Counted from the first letter of the stretch, positions 33,501-42,256 are shown. The stretch is 64,000 bases of DNA from Opitutales bacterium UBA2995 (GCA_002346535.1 DDZZ01000057.1:1-64000), one strand, 5' to 3'. The notes: a model not told the origin generated them from the sequence alone. Numbers and translations: made by a program.

Positions 33501-36461
33501 TGAATCGCCATAGCGCCTCACTTGAAATCTACCATCCTCCAATCCAGGTTCACTAACTTCCGGAGTCAGTGCAACAATACCAACTGCTTCGATATCTGAT
33601 ACAATGACTTCGGCCTGGGCAACCGATGATCCCTGAGTTGCGGTGATCGCGTACGGTCCTCCTTCTTCAGTTGCCAAATAAATACCATCTTTGGAGATTG
33701 TTCCACCACCGGAAACAGACCAGGCAGGAGAAACAGGAATAAGTTTTCCGGATTCATCCCAACCCCAAGCCTTAAAGGCGAGCTCAGCACCAACCGGCAC
33801 GTTGGAACTAAACGGAGTAATCACGATCCTTAAAGATCCATTTCCAAATCCGTCCTCTTGCGCCAACCAATCCAGACCCGTCAAATCGTCGCCAAACAAA
33901 GATACCGGATTCGAAAATAACGGATTAAATCTAAGATCGCCCTTGGCAACTTCTACCAAATTGAGCCCATTGCTCAGACCGGGTAACACATAAATACCGT
34001 TGCCGTCCGTCCATGCCGAAGCACCAACAGCATCGACAATAACTCGGACCCCTTCAACCGGTAAACCGCCCTGTATGACGCGGCCAGAAATCGTATTATC
34101 GGCCAATGCACCACCAACGTTAATAAGAATTTCCCGTGTATCACTGCCCCCCTTGCCATCCGACACGGTTACTCGAACAGGATAGAGGCCAGTTTGAATC
34201 CAACTTTTAGTAGCAGTGGTTGCATTCAGACTTTCAAGCACCATAGCATTATCGCCAAAGGTCCAAGAATGGAAAAGAGGATCCCCATCGGGATCGGTCG
34301 CAGCTACCTCAAAATTGATCGGATCATTGGTTCCAATCACAACGGTACTGGCCGTAAAGGACTCAATTTGAGGTCTCTTGTTTTCCCGTTGAGTACCAAT
34401 GTTGACTATTACATCAATCCACTCATTTGGATTCTCACCACCTTGGGAAATGGGGGTAAAATGAATATCAGCCGTGATGTCACTGTAAGTTCTTCCAACC
34501 ACCACGACAGCATCCTCCTTATCGTTATTATCTCTCCTGGAAGCTTGATTGGGATTTTCGTCATCCCTGGAGTAAGGAGTCATATCGAGCAAAATCGATC
34601 CATCGTTTCCATAATTCTCCCTCTGCCAATCGACCAGAAGGCCGTAAGGCAGCCAATCTTCGGATATTCCGTTCTTCGGTAAACGTCGGTAACTCAGCCA
34701 ATAACGTCGTTTGTTTGTCAAAGCATAGTCTCCGGAATCCCGATTTATTTTTATAGCCCGAGCAACCCCTGTCGTCATTGAGCCAAAGTTTTCCGATTCA
34801 ACATCGTGCCGATATAACCGGATGGGATTAGGGGTCGATACGCTGACACTCACCCAGTCCCCGTCTCCCGCTACCAGCCAATCCATACGGACCTTTTCTC
34901 CAGTTGTGTAGTGGCCCCTGCCTTCGTTGAAATCACCACCACCATTTTGCCCGCCCATAACCGAGAATTTATGTCCGTATTCAATCCGTTCATCACCTAC
35001 ACCGTCAGGAGAATAGCCACCGGGGATCGAATCCCGACCAATCGGCGAAGTGGAATCCGTGCGCCAGTAATTGGCATGGCGGAGACCCAGATTGTGGCCA
35101 AACTCATGGGAGGCCGTCCGGATGTTGGAAGACCCGGCGCCGTTGAGGTGAGAACGCCTTCCTCCAACACTGGCAACCCCCGCATATCCCCAGGACCCTC
35201 CAGTGGAAAGCAAGGTAAAGAAGTCATAATTATCCGGATCCCAGTCTTCGCCCTTTGCTTGACCAGCAGCTATCACCAAGGGTATTACGGCATTGTAGAG
35301 AGTGTTTAGGCGGCCGGAAGTTTGATCCGCATAAAAACTAGCTGATTCAGGTAAGGACACAGTGTCTGCAAATACAGTGGTGAGTGAGGACTTACCATAT
35401 GAATTTTCGAACCAGTATGCTTCGCAGCCGGCTTGTCGTTGCATGAGTGTAGCCAAATCGTTAGGTTCAAAATCTGAATCCTGGTTTGAGAATCGGGCCC
35501 GCATATAAAGCATTCTTTTAGGACCCTCCGTATGCTCCGATTGCATTTCGGAAAAGTCACCGCCACCGAAATTGGTATCCTCGGAATAAAGAACGCTTAT
35601 TCCTTCCAAATCACTGGAGCTCAACGCACTGTAATTCACTTTTGGCCGTGGTCCGAGAGTTCTTTCATCCTCCTGAACCATTGCTCTTAAGCGGCCTAAA
35701 GCTGCCTGGTCTTCAAATTCAAATAGAGTAGTCCCAACGGCTGCAACCTGATCGGCATTAATAGACCGGTCGGATTTCTCCAAGTCGGAAAGAACACGGA
35801 CCGGATCGTCGCCCATCGCCAAAACATCATCGATAGCTATACCGTGAAATGAAAGGGCATCCTTGCTGCTAACTTCAACTCTGTGTCCGTGTGTAAAAAC
35901 CTGGTACGTTTTATCATCAATTTCAGCCAGACGCTCAAAACCTCCACCGGACTGACCGGGTTCGGGACAATAGACCAGTAACTCGAACCGCGCAAACTCA
36001 CTGACTGGTTTTTCTAGTTGGTCTACCACATCAATCGGCAAGGATTGTCTAATTTTGTAAGGAATCGACCAGGCCAAGGCAGCTTCGGGATCAGATTGAA
36101 TCAGCTGTTTCAGTTCCAGACGGCGGTTTCTCGCCAAATGTACTCCCTCATTCAACAATCGATCCTTCTCATTCGGTTCCGCTAGAACGTAAATTTCCAT
36201 CCAATCTTCAAAAGCTTCCATGACCCTTGGAATTTCCGGAAAAATGAGGTCAGAACCAGCGATTTCGACGTCTTGGTGGAAGTGAGCTTCTCGGTGCCCC
36301 TCATGGTCATGGAGGTCATGCGATTCCTTTTCCAAGAAATTTGATTTCTCATTAAAATTCAAAGCCTGGAAGACAACGATTCCTATAATTGGAATCAAAA
36401 TTAGTACGACAAGTTTCTGGGCCTTGTGGTCCTTGGTCATAAAGGGATTATTGGAAAACAT
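30534..36461 (-). CDS. Giant membrane-anchored metalloprotease with PKD, Calx-beta and two LamG domains
   Basis: Product of 1975 aa. I place the start at ATG 36461 because GAGGAAAC stands 5-10 bases upstream; the frame could extend to TTG 36488. A hydrophobic anchor lies at about residues 16-34, then a His-rich tract (HDLHDHEGHREAHFH). The metzincin zinc site HEFGHNLGLRH is at 452-462 and the Met-turn FSVMG near Met502, like gametolysin/M11-type proteases. Then, in order: a PKD domain (about 700-785), carboxypeptidase-regulatory-like domain (790-850), Ig-like domain, Calx-beta (about 960-1065, ending in ATIELLDD), Ig/PKD-like domain, two concanavalin/LamG domains each starting with Y-Y-S-F-D, a further PKD-like domain and a C-terminal beta domain. 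It probably acts at the cell surface on host, algal or matrix proteins. Confidence 0.85.
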   Translation of the reverse strand: MFSNNPFMTKDHKAQKLVVLILIPIIGIVVFQALNFNEKSNFLEKESHDLHDHEGHREAHFHQDVEIAGSDLIFPEIPRVMEAFEDWMEIYVLAEPNEKDRLLNEGVHLARNRRLELKQLIQSDPEAALAWSIPYKIRQSLPIDVVDQLEKPVSEFARFELLVYCPEPGQSGGGFERLAEIDDKTYQVFTHGHRVEVSSKDALSFHGIAIDDVLAMGDDPVRVLSDLEKSDRSINADQVAAVGTTLFEFEDQAALGRLRAMVQEDERTLGPRPKVNYSALSSSDLEGISVLYSEDTNFGGGDFSEMQSEHTEGPKRMLYMRARFSNQDSDFEPNDLATLMQRQAGCEAYWFENSYGKSSLTTVFADTVSLPESASFYADQTSGRLNTLYNAVIPLVIAAGQAKGEDWDPDNYDFFTLLSTGGSWGYAGVASVGGRRSHLNGAGSSNIRTASHEFGHNLGLRHANYWRTDSTSPIGRDSIPGGYSPDGVGDERIEYGHKFSVMGGQNGGGDFNEGRGHYTTGEKVRMDWLVAGDGDWVSVSVSTPNPIRLYRHDVESENFGSMTTGVARAIKINRDSGDYALTNKRRYWLSYRRLPKNGISEDWLPYGLLVDWQRENYGNDGSILLDMTPYSRDDENPNQASRRDNNDKEDAVVVVGRTYSDITADIHFTPISQGGENPNEWIDVIVNIGTQRENKRPQIESFTASTVVIGTNDPINFEVAATDPDGDPLFHSWTFGDNAMVLESLNATTATKSWIQTGLYPVRVTVSDGKGGSDTREILINVGGALADNTISGRVIQGGLPVEGVRVIVDAVGASAWTDGNGIYVLPGLSNGLNLVEVAKGDLRFNPLFSNPVSLFGDDLTGLDWLAQEDGFGNGSLRIVITPFSSNVPVGAELAFKAWGWDESGKLIPVSPAWSVSGGGTISKDGIYLATEEGGPYAITATQGSSVAQAEVIVSDIEAVGIVALTPEVSEPGLEDGRFQVRRYGDSTEEMIVNIVSQGSATEVKDYASYPTQVNFENGQEIADVVIDILDDFEVESKETIILTLVSDDDYDIYSIEASATIELLDDSDKAPEITIISPKQPLSVIPIIPGSDLTSLLIEVEVTDDGLPNPPGNVSVNYTVAEAPDGGAAIFSPPQAFSTSASFSKFGLYKVLISVHDGVNTSTEELDVSVVVDRDEDPYRSGRFIYYSFDQAEGMEVTNSIDNRLDGSLVGDAAWTLPDGGVKNSGVMLNGIDGQVRIPNSPNINLQDHSQRTIAFWFQADDPFKPGKQVLYEEGGGTRGLNIFLEGGMLFVGGWNNGANSWEKTYLKTPLIDGDWHHVGLVLNAQVSTDLQPDALKGYLDGLEFGSGGAATLDPHSGGIGIGSVNGATQFHDGNSGGESFPFSGKIDEFYLWNVSLLPGQMAHLSYDFYFGPLLFVASNVSGAVLPNGMGAYLRAAALPDPNLVTHWEIIESPDDANVSIFDAEALSTLVRFPDPGFYKLRLTGDDGIQVSAIDVNIHAGIDEGTNFFHPSESIYYSFDEGQSTTVGNSISANYDAELVSGASWRNADNSISGSSIYLDGIDDLIRFPEGSPLEESATQKSISFWFKSDFIEPGELEVLFELGDEGTGMIVYLESGVIHFGAWDNLIENPWSTRIAVPNNLREWRHVVIVLNVKNSESIEPGALKIYLDGVLVGVGSAGEFRGAGGESGLGGINGGTFLEEGEIDSDGNMYFMGQIDEFHFYQGHSLTIGQIGMLYAFGNIAPIVDAGPDQLDLTSLNVSLDGSSTDDGRWIPLYYEWGFVDRPGAGVFSVPNQQGMDTLLQLHLGGTYRIFLATEDGRIGTYDEFTVKIDKPGYFDLWLDGYPSITGEDRNPDANPDNDNRNNLAEYGFGGIPDTIEGSFAFDLETELIELGGELFAEFRFPRRIDRALRGLYYHFQVSDNLSSESWTEPAYSIVSVESIDEDFEEVRLQLVESLSSEDLKIFGRVLLETSD

Positions 36462-36538
36462 CTGTTTCCTCAGAATTTCAGACAACAAATAAGAATAGGA
36501 TCATACGATCCCTAAACCACCAAAAAATGAATATAGAT

Positions 36539-38104
36539 TTAGCGCAATAATCCCAGATAGCGTTCCGGAGTATCCCCCTGCATAAAGGAGGCCTTTGGAT
36601 CTTCATCGGGAACATCCAATTGCATGCGCAGTCGCTCCAATTCCCTACCAAGGCTATGTACAATGAGCTCGTATTTCGGGTCATGGAAAAAATTCTTTTG
36701 TTCGAGCGGATCGGCTACTAGGTCAATGAGCTCCCACTCGTCCACATCGTCTTCATAAAAGTGAATGAGTTTATAGCGACCATCAACAATGCCGTAGTGA
36801 CGACGCACAAGGTGCCATCCCGGATATTCGTAATAGTGATAGTATAGAAATTTACGCCAATCATTAGGGGTGTCTCCTTTGAGGATTGGCAAAATGCTTC
36901 GCCCATCCCAATCTTCTGGAACCGAATGTCCGGCTATCTCGAGAAAGGTCGCGGCGAAATCGATGGGTGAGACGATGTCTTCATTCTTACTTCCCGTTTT
37001 TACCGTTCCCGGCCAACGCACAATGAATGGAGTTTTGAGGGATTCCTCATAAATCCAACGTTTGTCGAACCAACCGTGTTCGCCCAGGTAGAATCCTTGG
37101 TCGGAAGTGTAAATGACGATTGTGTTGTCCGCCAAACCAGACTCGTCAAGGTAATCTAGGATTTCGCCAACCGCCTCGTCCACTGAATCGATAGAACGCA
37201 GGTAGTCCTTGATGTAGCGTTGGTATTTCCAACGAATCTCCGGGACTCCGGTTAGTGGTGAATCCAGAAAACGGTTATTCTTGTAGCGGTAGGCATTGGT
37301 CCAGGTTTTAAGTTGTTCAGGAGTCAAATTGGTCGGGGAAACCAGTTTCAGATCGTTGGCATTCAAATCGCGATCAATCTGCATGGCCTGATCGCGGTGA
37401 GCTTTCAGGCGGATGTTGTAGTCTTCAAACAAGGTTGCCGGCTCGGGCATGACTTGGTCGTCGTACTTGGTGAGGTACTTGGGCCCAGGTTGCCAATTTC
37501 GGTGCGGCGCTTTGTGTTGGGTCATTAGCATGAAGGGCTTGTTGGGCTCTCGTCCATTTTTCAACCACGCTAAAGTCAAATCGCTGATGATATCCGACGT
37601 ATAACCCGTGTGCTGAATACGCTCCTGTTTACCATCGCCGTTCTCATCTTTCAGCATGGGCGGGTTGTAATACGGTCCTTGTCCTATAAGCACTTCAGAG
37701 TAATCGTAGCCCTTCGGTGGCATGTGCTCACCAAGATGCCATTTCCCGATCACCGCGGTCTGATACCCAGCTTTCTGAAGTAACTTGGGAAAGGTCTTTT
37801 GGTTGCCATCAAAGTGATTTCCGTTTCTCAAAAATCCGTTTTTGTGGGAGTATTTTCCAGTCTGAATGGTTGCACGCTGGGGTCCGCAAATCGAATTAGT
37901 TACATAGCAGCGATCAAAGAGCATTCCTTCTGTTGCCAACCGATCAATATTCGGTGTTTCGTTGAGCACTGAACCATAAGCGCTGACCGCCTGATAAGCA
38001 TGGTCATCCGAAAAAATGAAAACAATGTTGGGGCGCTCTTGACCGAAGAGTTGCGAGATACCAAGAATCGAGAAGAAAACAAGAAGTCGATTGCGTGTAA
38101 ACAT
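36539..38104 (-). CDS. Secreted sulfatase (S1 family, CGPQR)
   Basis: Sulfatase of 521 aa with signal peptide (RLLVFFSILGISQLFG). The Asp pair is in FSDDHAYQAV, the formylglycine motif C73-G-P-Q-R is canonical, GKWHLGEHMPPKGYDY follows, and SDQGFYLGEHGWFDKRW with YEESLKTPFIVRWPG matches the N-acetylglucosamine-6-sulfatase-like group (S1_11-like). The C-terminus holds a DUF4976-type domain. It sits between the giant protease and a DUF1501 fossil. The sulfated sugar attacked is unknown. Confidence 0.92.
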   Translation of the reverse strand: MFTRNRLLVFFSILGISQLFGQERPNIVFIFSDDHAYQAVSAYGSVLNETPNIDRLATEGMLFDRCYVTNSICGPQRATIQTGKYSHKNGFLRNGNHFDGNQKTFPKLLQKAGYQTAVIGKWHLGEHMPPKGYDYSEVLIGQGPYYNPPMLKDENGDGKQERIQHTGYTSDIISDLTLAWLKNGREPNKPFMLMTQHKAPHRNWQPGPKYLTKYDDQVMPEPATLFEDYNIRLKAHRDQAMQIDRDLNANDLKLVSPTNLTPEQLKTWTNAYRYKNNRFLDSPLTGVPEIRWKYQRYIKDYLRSIDSVDEAVGEILDYLDESGLADNTIVIYTSDQGFYLGEHGWFDKRWIYEESLKTPFIVRWPGTVKTGSKNEDIVSPIDFAATFLEIAGHSVPEDWDGRSILPILKGDTPNDWRKFLYYHYYEYPGWHLVRRHYGIVDGRYKLIHFYEDDVDEWELIDLVADPLEQKNFFHDPKYELIVHSLGRELERLRMQLDVPDEDPKASFMQGDTPERYLGLLR

Positions 38105-38189
38105 AGATTCTGAGTCTCAGAAGTATTAATTCCTTGTTCAACGCAAATCAGATCTACTTTTCCCTGCACTGGGAATTCCAAATGGATCT

Positions 38190-38255
38190 TTAGGCCAACA
38201 CGTCCTTGATCACATGGCCATGTACATCGGTGAGCCGGCGATATACAGAGTGCCA
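38190..38255 (-). pseudogene. C-terminal fossil of a DUF1501 gene
   Basis: The minus strand reads SVYRRLTDVHGHVIKDVLA followed by TAA at 38190-38192. This is nearly the closing sequence of the intact DUF1501 protein at 44290 (HYRLTDVHGHVVKPIIA). Upstream of these ~20 codons no DUF1501 similarity is visible. It is therefore a tail left behind by deletion or recombination of a third DUF1501 copy. The rest of 38105-38312 holds no other feature. Confidence 0.65.
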
Positions 38256-38312
38256 AAAAGCCAAACCATCAATTGCTTTAATAGGGACATGGGATTTGGA
38301 AAATCGAGAAAA

Positions 38313-38699
38313 CTAAATTTCAAACTGAGTTGATCGCTGGCACAACTGAAGCGCAATTCCAAAAGGATCGCGCAGCATAATCAACCGGGTACCCTCATTG
38401 GGATTTAACTCCTCCACATACGAACAACCAGCAGTCATTAATCGCTCTTTTTCAGCCTCTACGTCACTCACTTGAAAAGCAAGGTGGTAGGTGAGGTGGC
38501 TCATTTCAGTGTAATTCGGTACTGGAGCGTTTTCATTGGCGTAAATTTCGATAAACACGCGACCTGTTTCGTCGGCCAAAAACCGTGTGTAAGGTGGATC
38601 CGTCAATGCGACAACCGCCTCAAGGCCACAATTTTCAACATACCAGTTAGCAACCGCGACTGAATCCGCAACATTGATGGCGTAGTGCTCGAATTTCAT
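38313..38699 (-). CDS. VOC family (glyoxalase-like) protein
   Basis: The 128-aa single VOC domain has FEHYAINVADSVAVANWYVENCG in the first module with VFIEIYANEN, and LTYHLAFQVSDVEAEKERL in the second with the closing RDPFGIALQLCQR. It is shorter and only distantly similar to the VOC protein at 30069. Family members bind a divalent metal and act on small oxygenated compounds or confer resistance. No operon partner. Confidence 0.82.
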   Translation of the reverse strand: MKFEHYAINVADSVAVANWYVENCGLEAVVALTDPPYTRFLADETGRVFIEIYANENAPVPNYTEMSHLTYHLAFQVSDVEAEKERLMTAGCSYVEELNPNEGTRLIMLRDPFGIALQLCQRSTQFEI

Positions 38700-38768
38700 A
38701 GAACCAAACTCCTAAGGAACAATTTCGTTAGCAATAGTTTATTAGCCGCAAAAGACCTAATAAAAAAC

Positions 38769-38796
38769 AACCACATATGACACCAATGAACACTGA
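38769..38796 (-). repeat. Dispersed intergenic repeat, copy 2 (GTTCATCTGTGGTT type)
   Basis: Read on the minus strand this is TCAGTGTTCATTGGTGTCAT followed by ATGTGGTT. It aligns to 30014-30042 over its whole length with about 4 mismatches and one gap. It lies in the intergenic space between the VOC gene and a sulfatase gene, in opposite orientation to copy 1. Confidence 0.55.
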
Positions 38797-38961
38797 TTGA
38801 AAGAAGATTAAACAATTCAAATTTATCTGTATTAATAAAAGTAATCAGTGGATGATAAGACACCAGCTTATCCTGAATCGATTATCGAATTTTACACATA
38901 TTACAACACCGTTCAGAAACTTCCTTATTGCTTATTACTTTCCAGAATTTTGTTATTTGTT

Positions 38962-40476
38962 ATGGAAACTATGAGATACCTCTTCTTGGCCCTGACCTTA
39001 TGTTTCTCTCTGCCAAGCTTTGCCGCAGAGAGAAACATCATTTTCATTATCACGGACGATCAGAGCCCCACTTTGGGTTGTTACGGTGATCCGGTCGCTT
39101 ACTCCCCCGCAGTCGATAGCCTAGCTACGGATGGCACCTTGTTCCAACGGGCCTATGCCACAACGGCCAGTTGTTCTGCCAGCCGCTCAGTGGTGATGTC
39201 GGGGCTTCACAACCACTATAACGGGCAATACGGGCATACGCACAATTACCACAAATTTGAGTCGTTCAGAAATGTCATTTCGCTATCCTTACCCCGGGTG
39301 TTGGCCAACGAAGGCTACCGAACAGCCCAAATTGGTAAATACCATGTGGCACCGGAGGAGGTCTTTCATTACCAAACCTATTTAAAAGGTAATGCACGCA
39401 ATGCCGTACAGATGGCCAATGCATCCGAAGCCTTTATTACGGTCAACGATGATCGTCCCTTTTTTCTATACTTTGCTACCAGCGATCCACACCGAGGCGG
39501 AGGCAAAGATAAGGATTATGAAGGAGAGTTTCCACCGGACCTGTTTGGCAACCGACCACACGATGGTTCATTCGAAGGAGTTGAAGAAAAATTCTACGGA
39601 CCAAAAGATGTGATAGTACCCGCATTTCTGCCCGATACGCACGAATCCAGAACTGAGCTCGCTCAGTATTACCAGAGTTGCGCACGCATTGACCAAGGTG
39701 TTGGACGTCTCATTGAAATACTTAAAGAAAACGACCTATACGATAAAACCCTCATGGTGTTTACCTCCGACCATGGCATGGCCTTTCCCGGTGCCAAAAC
39801 GACTATTTACGAAGGTGGTTTGCGCGTCCCATTTATTGTGCGCGATCCCTATCAGAAAAACCGGGGCGTCCAATCCAACGCCATGATCAGCCATATCGAC
39901 ATTACACCCTCTCTCCTCGATTTCGCATTTGGACTGGATAAGAAAAAGAACCAACCCAAGAAAATTATACCTGCATCTACCTTTTACAAAGGCAAGAATT
40001 ACGTATTCATGGAAAACATGGGTACCGGAAAAATGGATACCTACCACGGAAAATCGTGGATCGGAATTCTTGGGAACCCTCGTGCTCGCCATTGGGATGT
40101 AATATTCGGATCGCACACCTTTCATGAAATACAGATGTACTACCCCATGCGTTCGGTAAACGATGGCCAATATAAACTTATTTGGAATATTGCCGCAGGC
40201 TTACCATATCCATTTGCATCAGACCTCTGGGCCGCATCCACCTGGCAAGCCCAGCTAGCCAAAGGCGACGATACCCCCTACGGGTTGATGACCGTCAACG
40301 AATATGTGAATCGTCCCACTTGGGAGCTTTATCACCTGGCAGATACAGGCCATGAAGACAAAAATCTGGCCTACGACCCATACTACGCAAGCGTCCTGGA
40401 AAGGCTCCAAGGCAAGCTGAAAGAGTATCAGGAGAAGATGAATGATCCGTGGATCATAAAATGGCGTTATGAATAA
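38962..40476 (+). CDS. Heparan-N-sulfatase-like secreted sulfatase (CSASR)
   Basis: I chose ATG 38962 because it gives a clean signal peptide (MRYLFLALTLCFSLPSFAA). The frame reaches back to GTG 38848, but that would bury the signal behind 38 residues. The protein (504 aa) resembles N-sulfoglucosamine sulfohydrolase (S1_8-like): FIITDDQSPTLGCYG, TTASCSASRSVVMSGL and HNHYNGQYGHTHNYHKFESF. The formylglycine motif is C71-S-A-S-R, Ala in place of Pro as in the 21038 gene. FTSDHGMAFPGAKTTIYEGGLRVP completes the metal site. The downstream IS3 remnant begins almost at its stop codon. Confidence 0.9.
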   Translation: METMRYLFLALTLCFSLPSFAAERNIIFIITDDQSPTLGCYGDPVAYSPAVDSLATDGTLFQRAYATTASCSASRSVVMSGLHNHYNGQYGHTHNYHKFESFRNVISLSLPRVLANEGYRTAQIGKYHVAPEEVFHYQTYLKGNARNAVQMANASEAFITVNDDRPFFLYFATSDPHRGGGKDKDYEGEFPPDLFGNRPHDGSFEGVEEKFYGPKDVIVPAFLPDTHESRTELAQYYQSCARIDQGVGRLIEILKENDLYDKTLMVFTSDHGMAFPGAKTTIYEGGLRVPFIVRDPYQKNRGVQSNAMISHIDITPSLLDFAFGLDKKKNQPKKIIPASTFYKGKNYVFMENMGTGKMDTYHGKSWIGILGNPRARHWDVIFGSHTFHEIQMYYPMRSVNDGQYKLIWNIAAGLPYPFASDLWAASTWQAQLAKGDDTPYGLMTVNEYVNRPTWELYHLADTGHEDKNLAYDPYYASVLERLQGKLKEYQEKMNDPWIIKWRYE

Positions 40477-40489
40477 TTGAGGGCTGGGT

Positions 40490-41100
40490 GGTGGATCGAA
40501 GGCATCCAGAAGAAACGCTTCAAGTCCCTGGGAGGCACAAGTGCTGAGTTTGGCTATCGACCCGATCTCTTCAAGCAGTTGGGCAAACCAACAGTCTGTA
40601 ACCAGATCCGGGTAGCGGACACCATATACCTCTCAACAGAAGAAGGCTGGATTTACCTGGCTACCATCATGGGTCTTTACTGCCGACGTATCCTCGGCTG
40701 GAGTCTGTCCTGATGCAACGATGCAGGCCTCGTCAGCAAAGCTCTGAAAAACGCCGTACATACTAGAGGACAAGTGCCTCCCGGTATCATACATCACAGT
40801 GACCGAGGCAGCACCTACTCCAGCTACCGTTACCAATAGCTGCTCACAGCTTATGATATGCGATAGAGCATGAGCGGCAAAGGCAACTACTACGACAACA
40901 CCACCATGGAGTCCTTCTACGGGCGCTATAAGAGCTCTTCAGCCAGAGGGCAACGCTTCTGAACAGCTCTCAGAAGAAATTTCTTCGACTACATCGAAGT
41001 CTTCTACAACCGCTTAAGGAAGCACGCATCTCTAAGATACAAAAACTCAATCCAATTTGAAAAGCAACAACAAGCAACTTGCTCATTTAAAAACCATTAA
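40490..41100 (+). pseudogene. IS3-family transposase (orfB) fossil
   Basis: One frame reads through about 600 bases with clear IS3 orfB similarity: RVADTIYLSTEEGWIYLA (first catalytic Asp), GIIHHSDRGSTYSS (second Asp), SMSGKGNYYDNTTMESFYG (catalytic Glu) and NFFDYIEVFYNRLRKHASL (terminal block). In-frame stops lie at 40711 (TGA) and, further on, two TAG and one TGA. No frameshift was needed to follow the protein to its TAA at 41098-41100. The N-terminal third and orfA are missing and the fossil abuts the sulfatase stop. No inverted repeats were identified. 41101-41281 shows nothing recognisable. Confidence 0.85.
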
Positions 41101-41281
41101 CATAGAATCTCCTGTCACGCTTTTCCAATACAAATCAATTATATGAAGAAAAGAGCATCGCACAGAGGCACAAAGACTCAAAGCAAAAACAAGAGTCGGA
41201 CAGAGAACCATTCAGTTAATGTATCCTGAGATGACTAATCCCCATTGACCCATAACTGCCTCAAATCATTTAATTCAGCCA

Positions 41282-42256
41282 ATGAAATATCTCCTTAGCC
41301 TTTTGCTGAGTCAATTTGCGCTCACTCTCGCTTCCCACGACCACATGGTCACCATTCAAAATAATGAGTTGTCCGTAACGGTCGCAAAACACGGAGCCGA
41401 GCTGCAAAGCATCAAGCACATTAAAACGGATATCGAATACTTGTGGCAGGGAGACCCGGAGTACTGGGAGAAACGCTCACCAAACATGTTTCCAGTTAAC
41501 GTACGCTTCAAAGACAATCGCTTTTCTTACAAGGGTAAAGAATACGAAATGCCGCGCATGGGGCTCGCCGTTAATGGCGCTTTTGAGGTTCATGAACAAA
41601 CCGGTAAAAAGAGAGATGATGCCAAATTGGTTCTTAGCCTGAAATCTTCAAAAGAAACACTGAAGTACTATCCGTTTCCGTTTGAGCTGCGCGTCATTTC
41701 CCAACTGAAAGGCCTTAAACTCCATCAAAAATACCGTGTCACCAATACCGGCAATGAAACAATGCCCTTTGCCTTAGGTGGACATCCCGGATTCCGAGCA
41801 CCCTTCATCAAACGAAGATACCGCTCCGATTACCAGTATACATTTTCAGAAAAACTGCACGTGCGCCGTAATGTAATCAGCGATAGCCTGATTCAGGATG
41901 AACAAGTGGATTTTCTAAATAAGGAAGACCGGTTGAGCTTGAGTGACGACCGCATTCCAATTGGAGGTATGCTGCTTATGGATCCTGAGGCACGTGTAAT
42001 TGGCTTGGCCCTTAAAAGGAGAAACCCTTATGTAACTTTGGACCTACGTGACTTTCCGAACGTAAACCTCTGGTCACCGCCAGGCCGACCTTACTTGGCA
42101 ATTGAGCCTATGGTCGCTCATCACGACCTCGCCGAAAGCCCGCTGGCAATTGAAAAGAAGGACTACTTGATTCGCTTAGAACCCGAGGAAACACGAGCTT
42201 ATACCTATACCATCATGATTGATTCCAAAGAAGGGAAACGGGCATTAGGAGAATAG
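41282..42256 (+). CDS. Aldose 1-epimerase family protein, exported
   Basis: The 324-aa protein has an N-terminal signal peptide (MKYLLSLLLSQFALTLAS). It shows the galactose-mutarotase fold marks of the LacX-like branch: GAELQSIKHIKTDIEYLWQGDPEYW near the start and FALGGHPGFRAPF, which carries the catalytic His. Mutarotases interconvert alpha and beta anomers of free sugars. An exported form would act on sugars released outside the cytoplasm. It stands first in a same-strand row with the isomerase and cyclase genes. Confidence 0.85.
   Translation: MKYLLSLLLSQFALTLASHDHMVTIQNNELSVTVAKHGAELQSIKHIKTDIEYLWQGDPEYWEKRSPNMFPVNVRFKDNRFSYKGKEYEMPRMGLAVNGAFEVHEQTGKKRDDAKLVLSLKSSKETLKYYPFPFELRVISQLKGLKLHQKYRVTNTGNETMPFALGGHPGFRAPFIKRRYRSDYQYTFSEKLHVRRNVISDSLIQDEQVDFLNKEDRLSLSDDRIPIGGMLLMDPEARVIGLALKRRNPYVTLDLRDFPNVNLWSPPGRPYLAIEPMVAHHDLAESPLAIEKKDYLIRLEPEETRAYTYTIMIDSKEGKRALGE

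Noticed and set aside
34911..35309. 132-codon plus-strand frame inside the giant protease gene
   Set aside because: Low-complexity antisense frame opposite a conserved zinc-protease domain; no independent support.
38848..38961. N-terminal extension of the sulfatase from a GTG start
   Set aside because: It would place 38 non-conserved residues before a perfect signal peptide; ATG 38962 is more likely.
40490..41281. Complete insertion sequence with terminal inverted repeats and target duplication
   Set aside because: Only the orfB part is visible; no matching ends could be found by eye and the left end is fused to the sulfatase stop.
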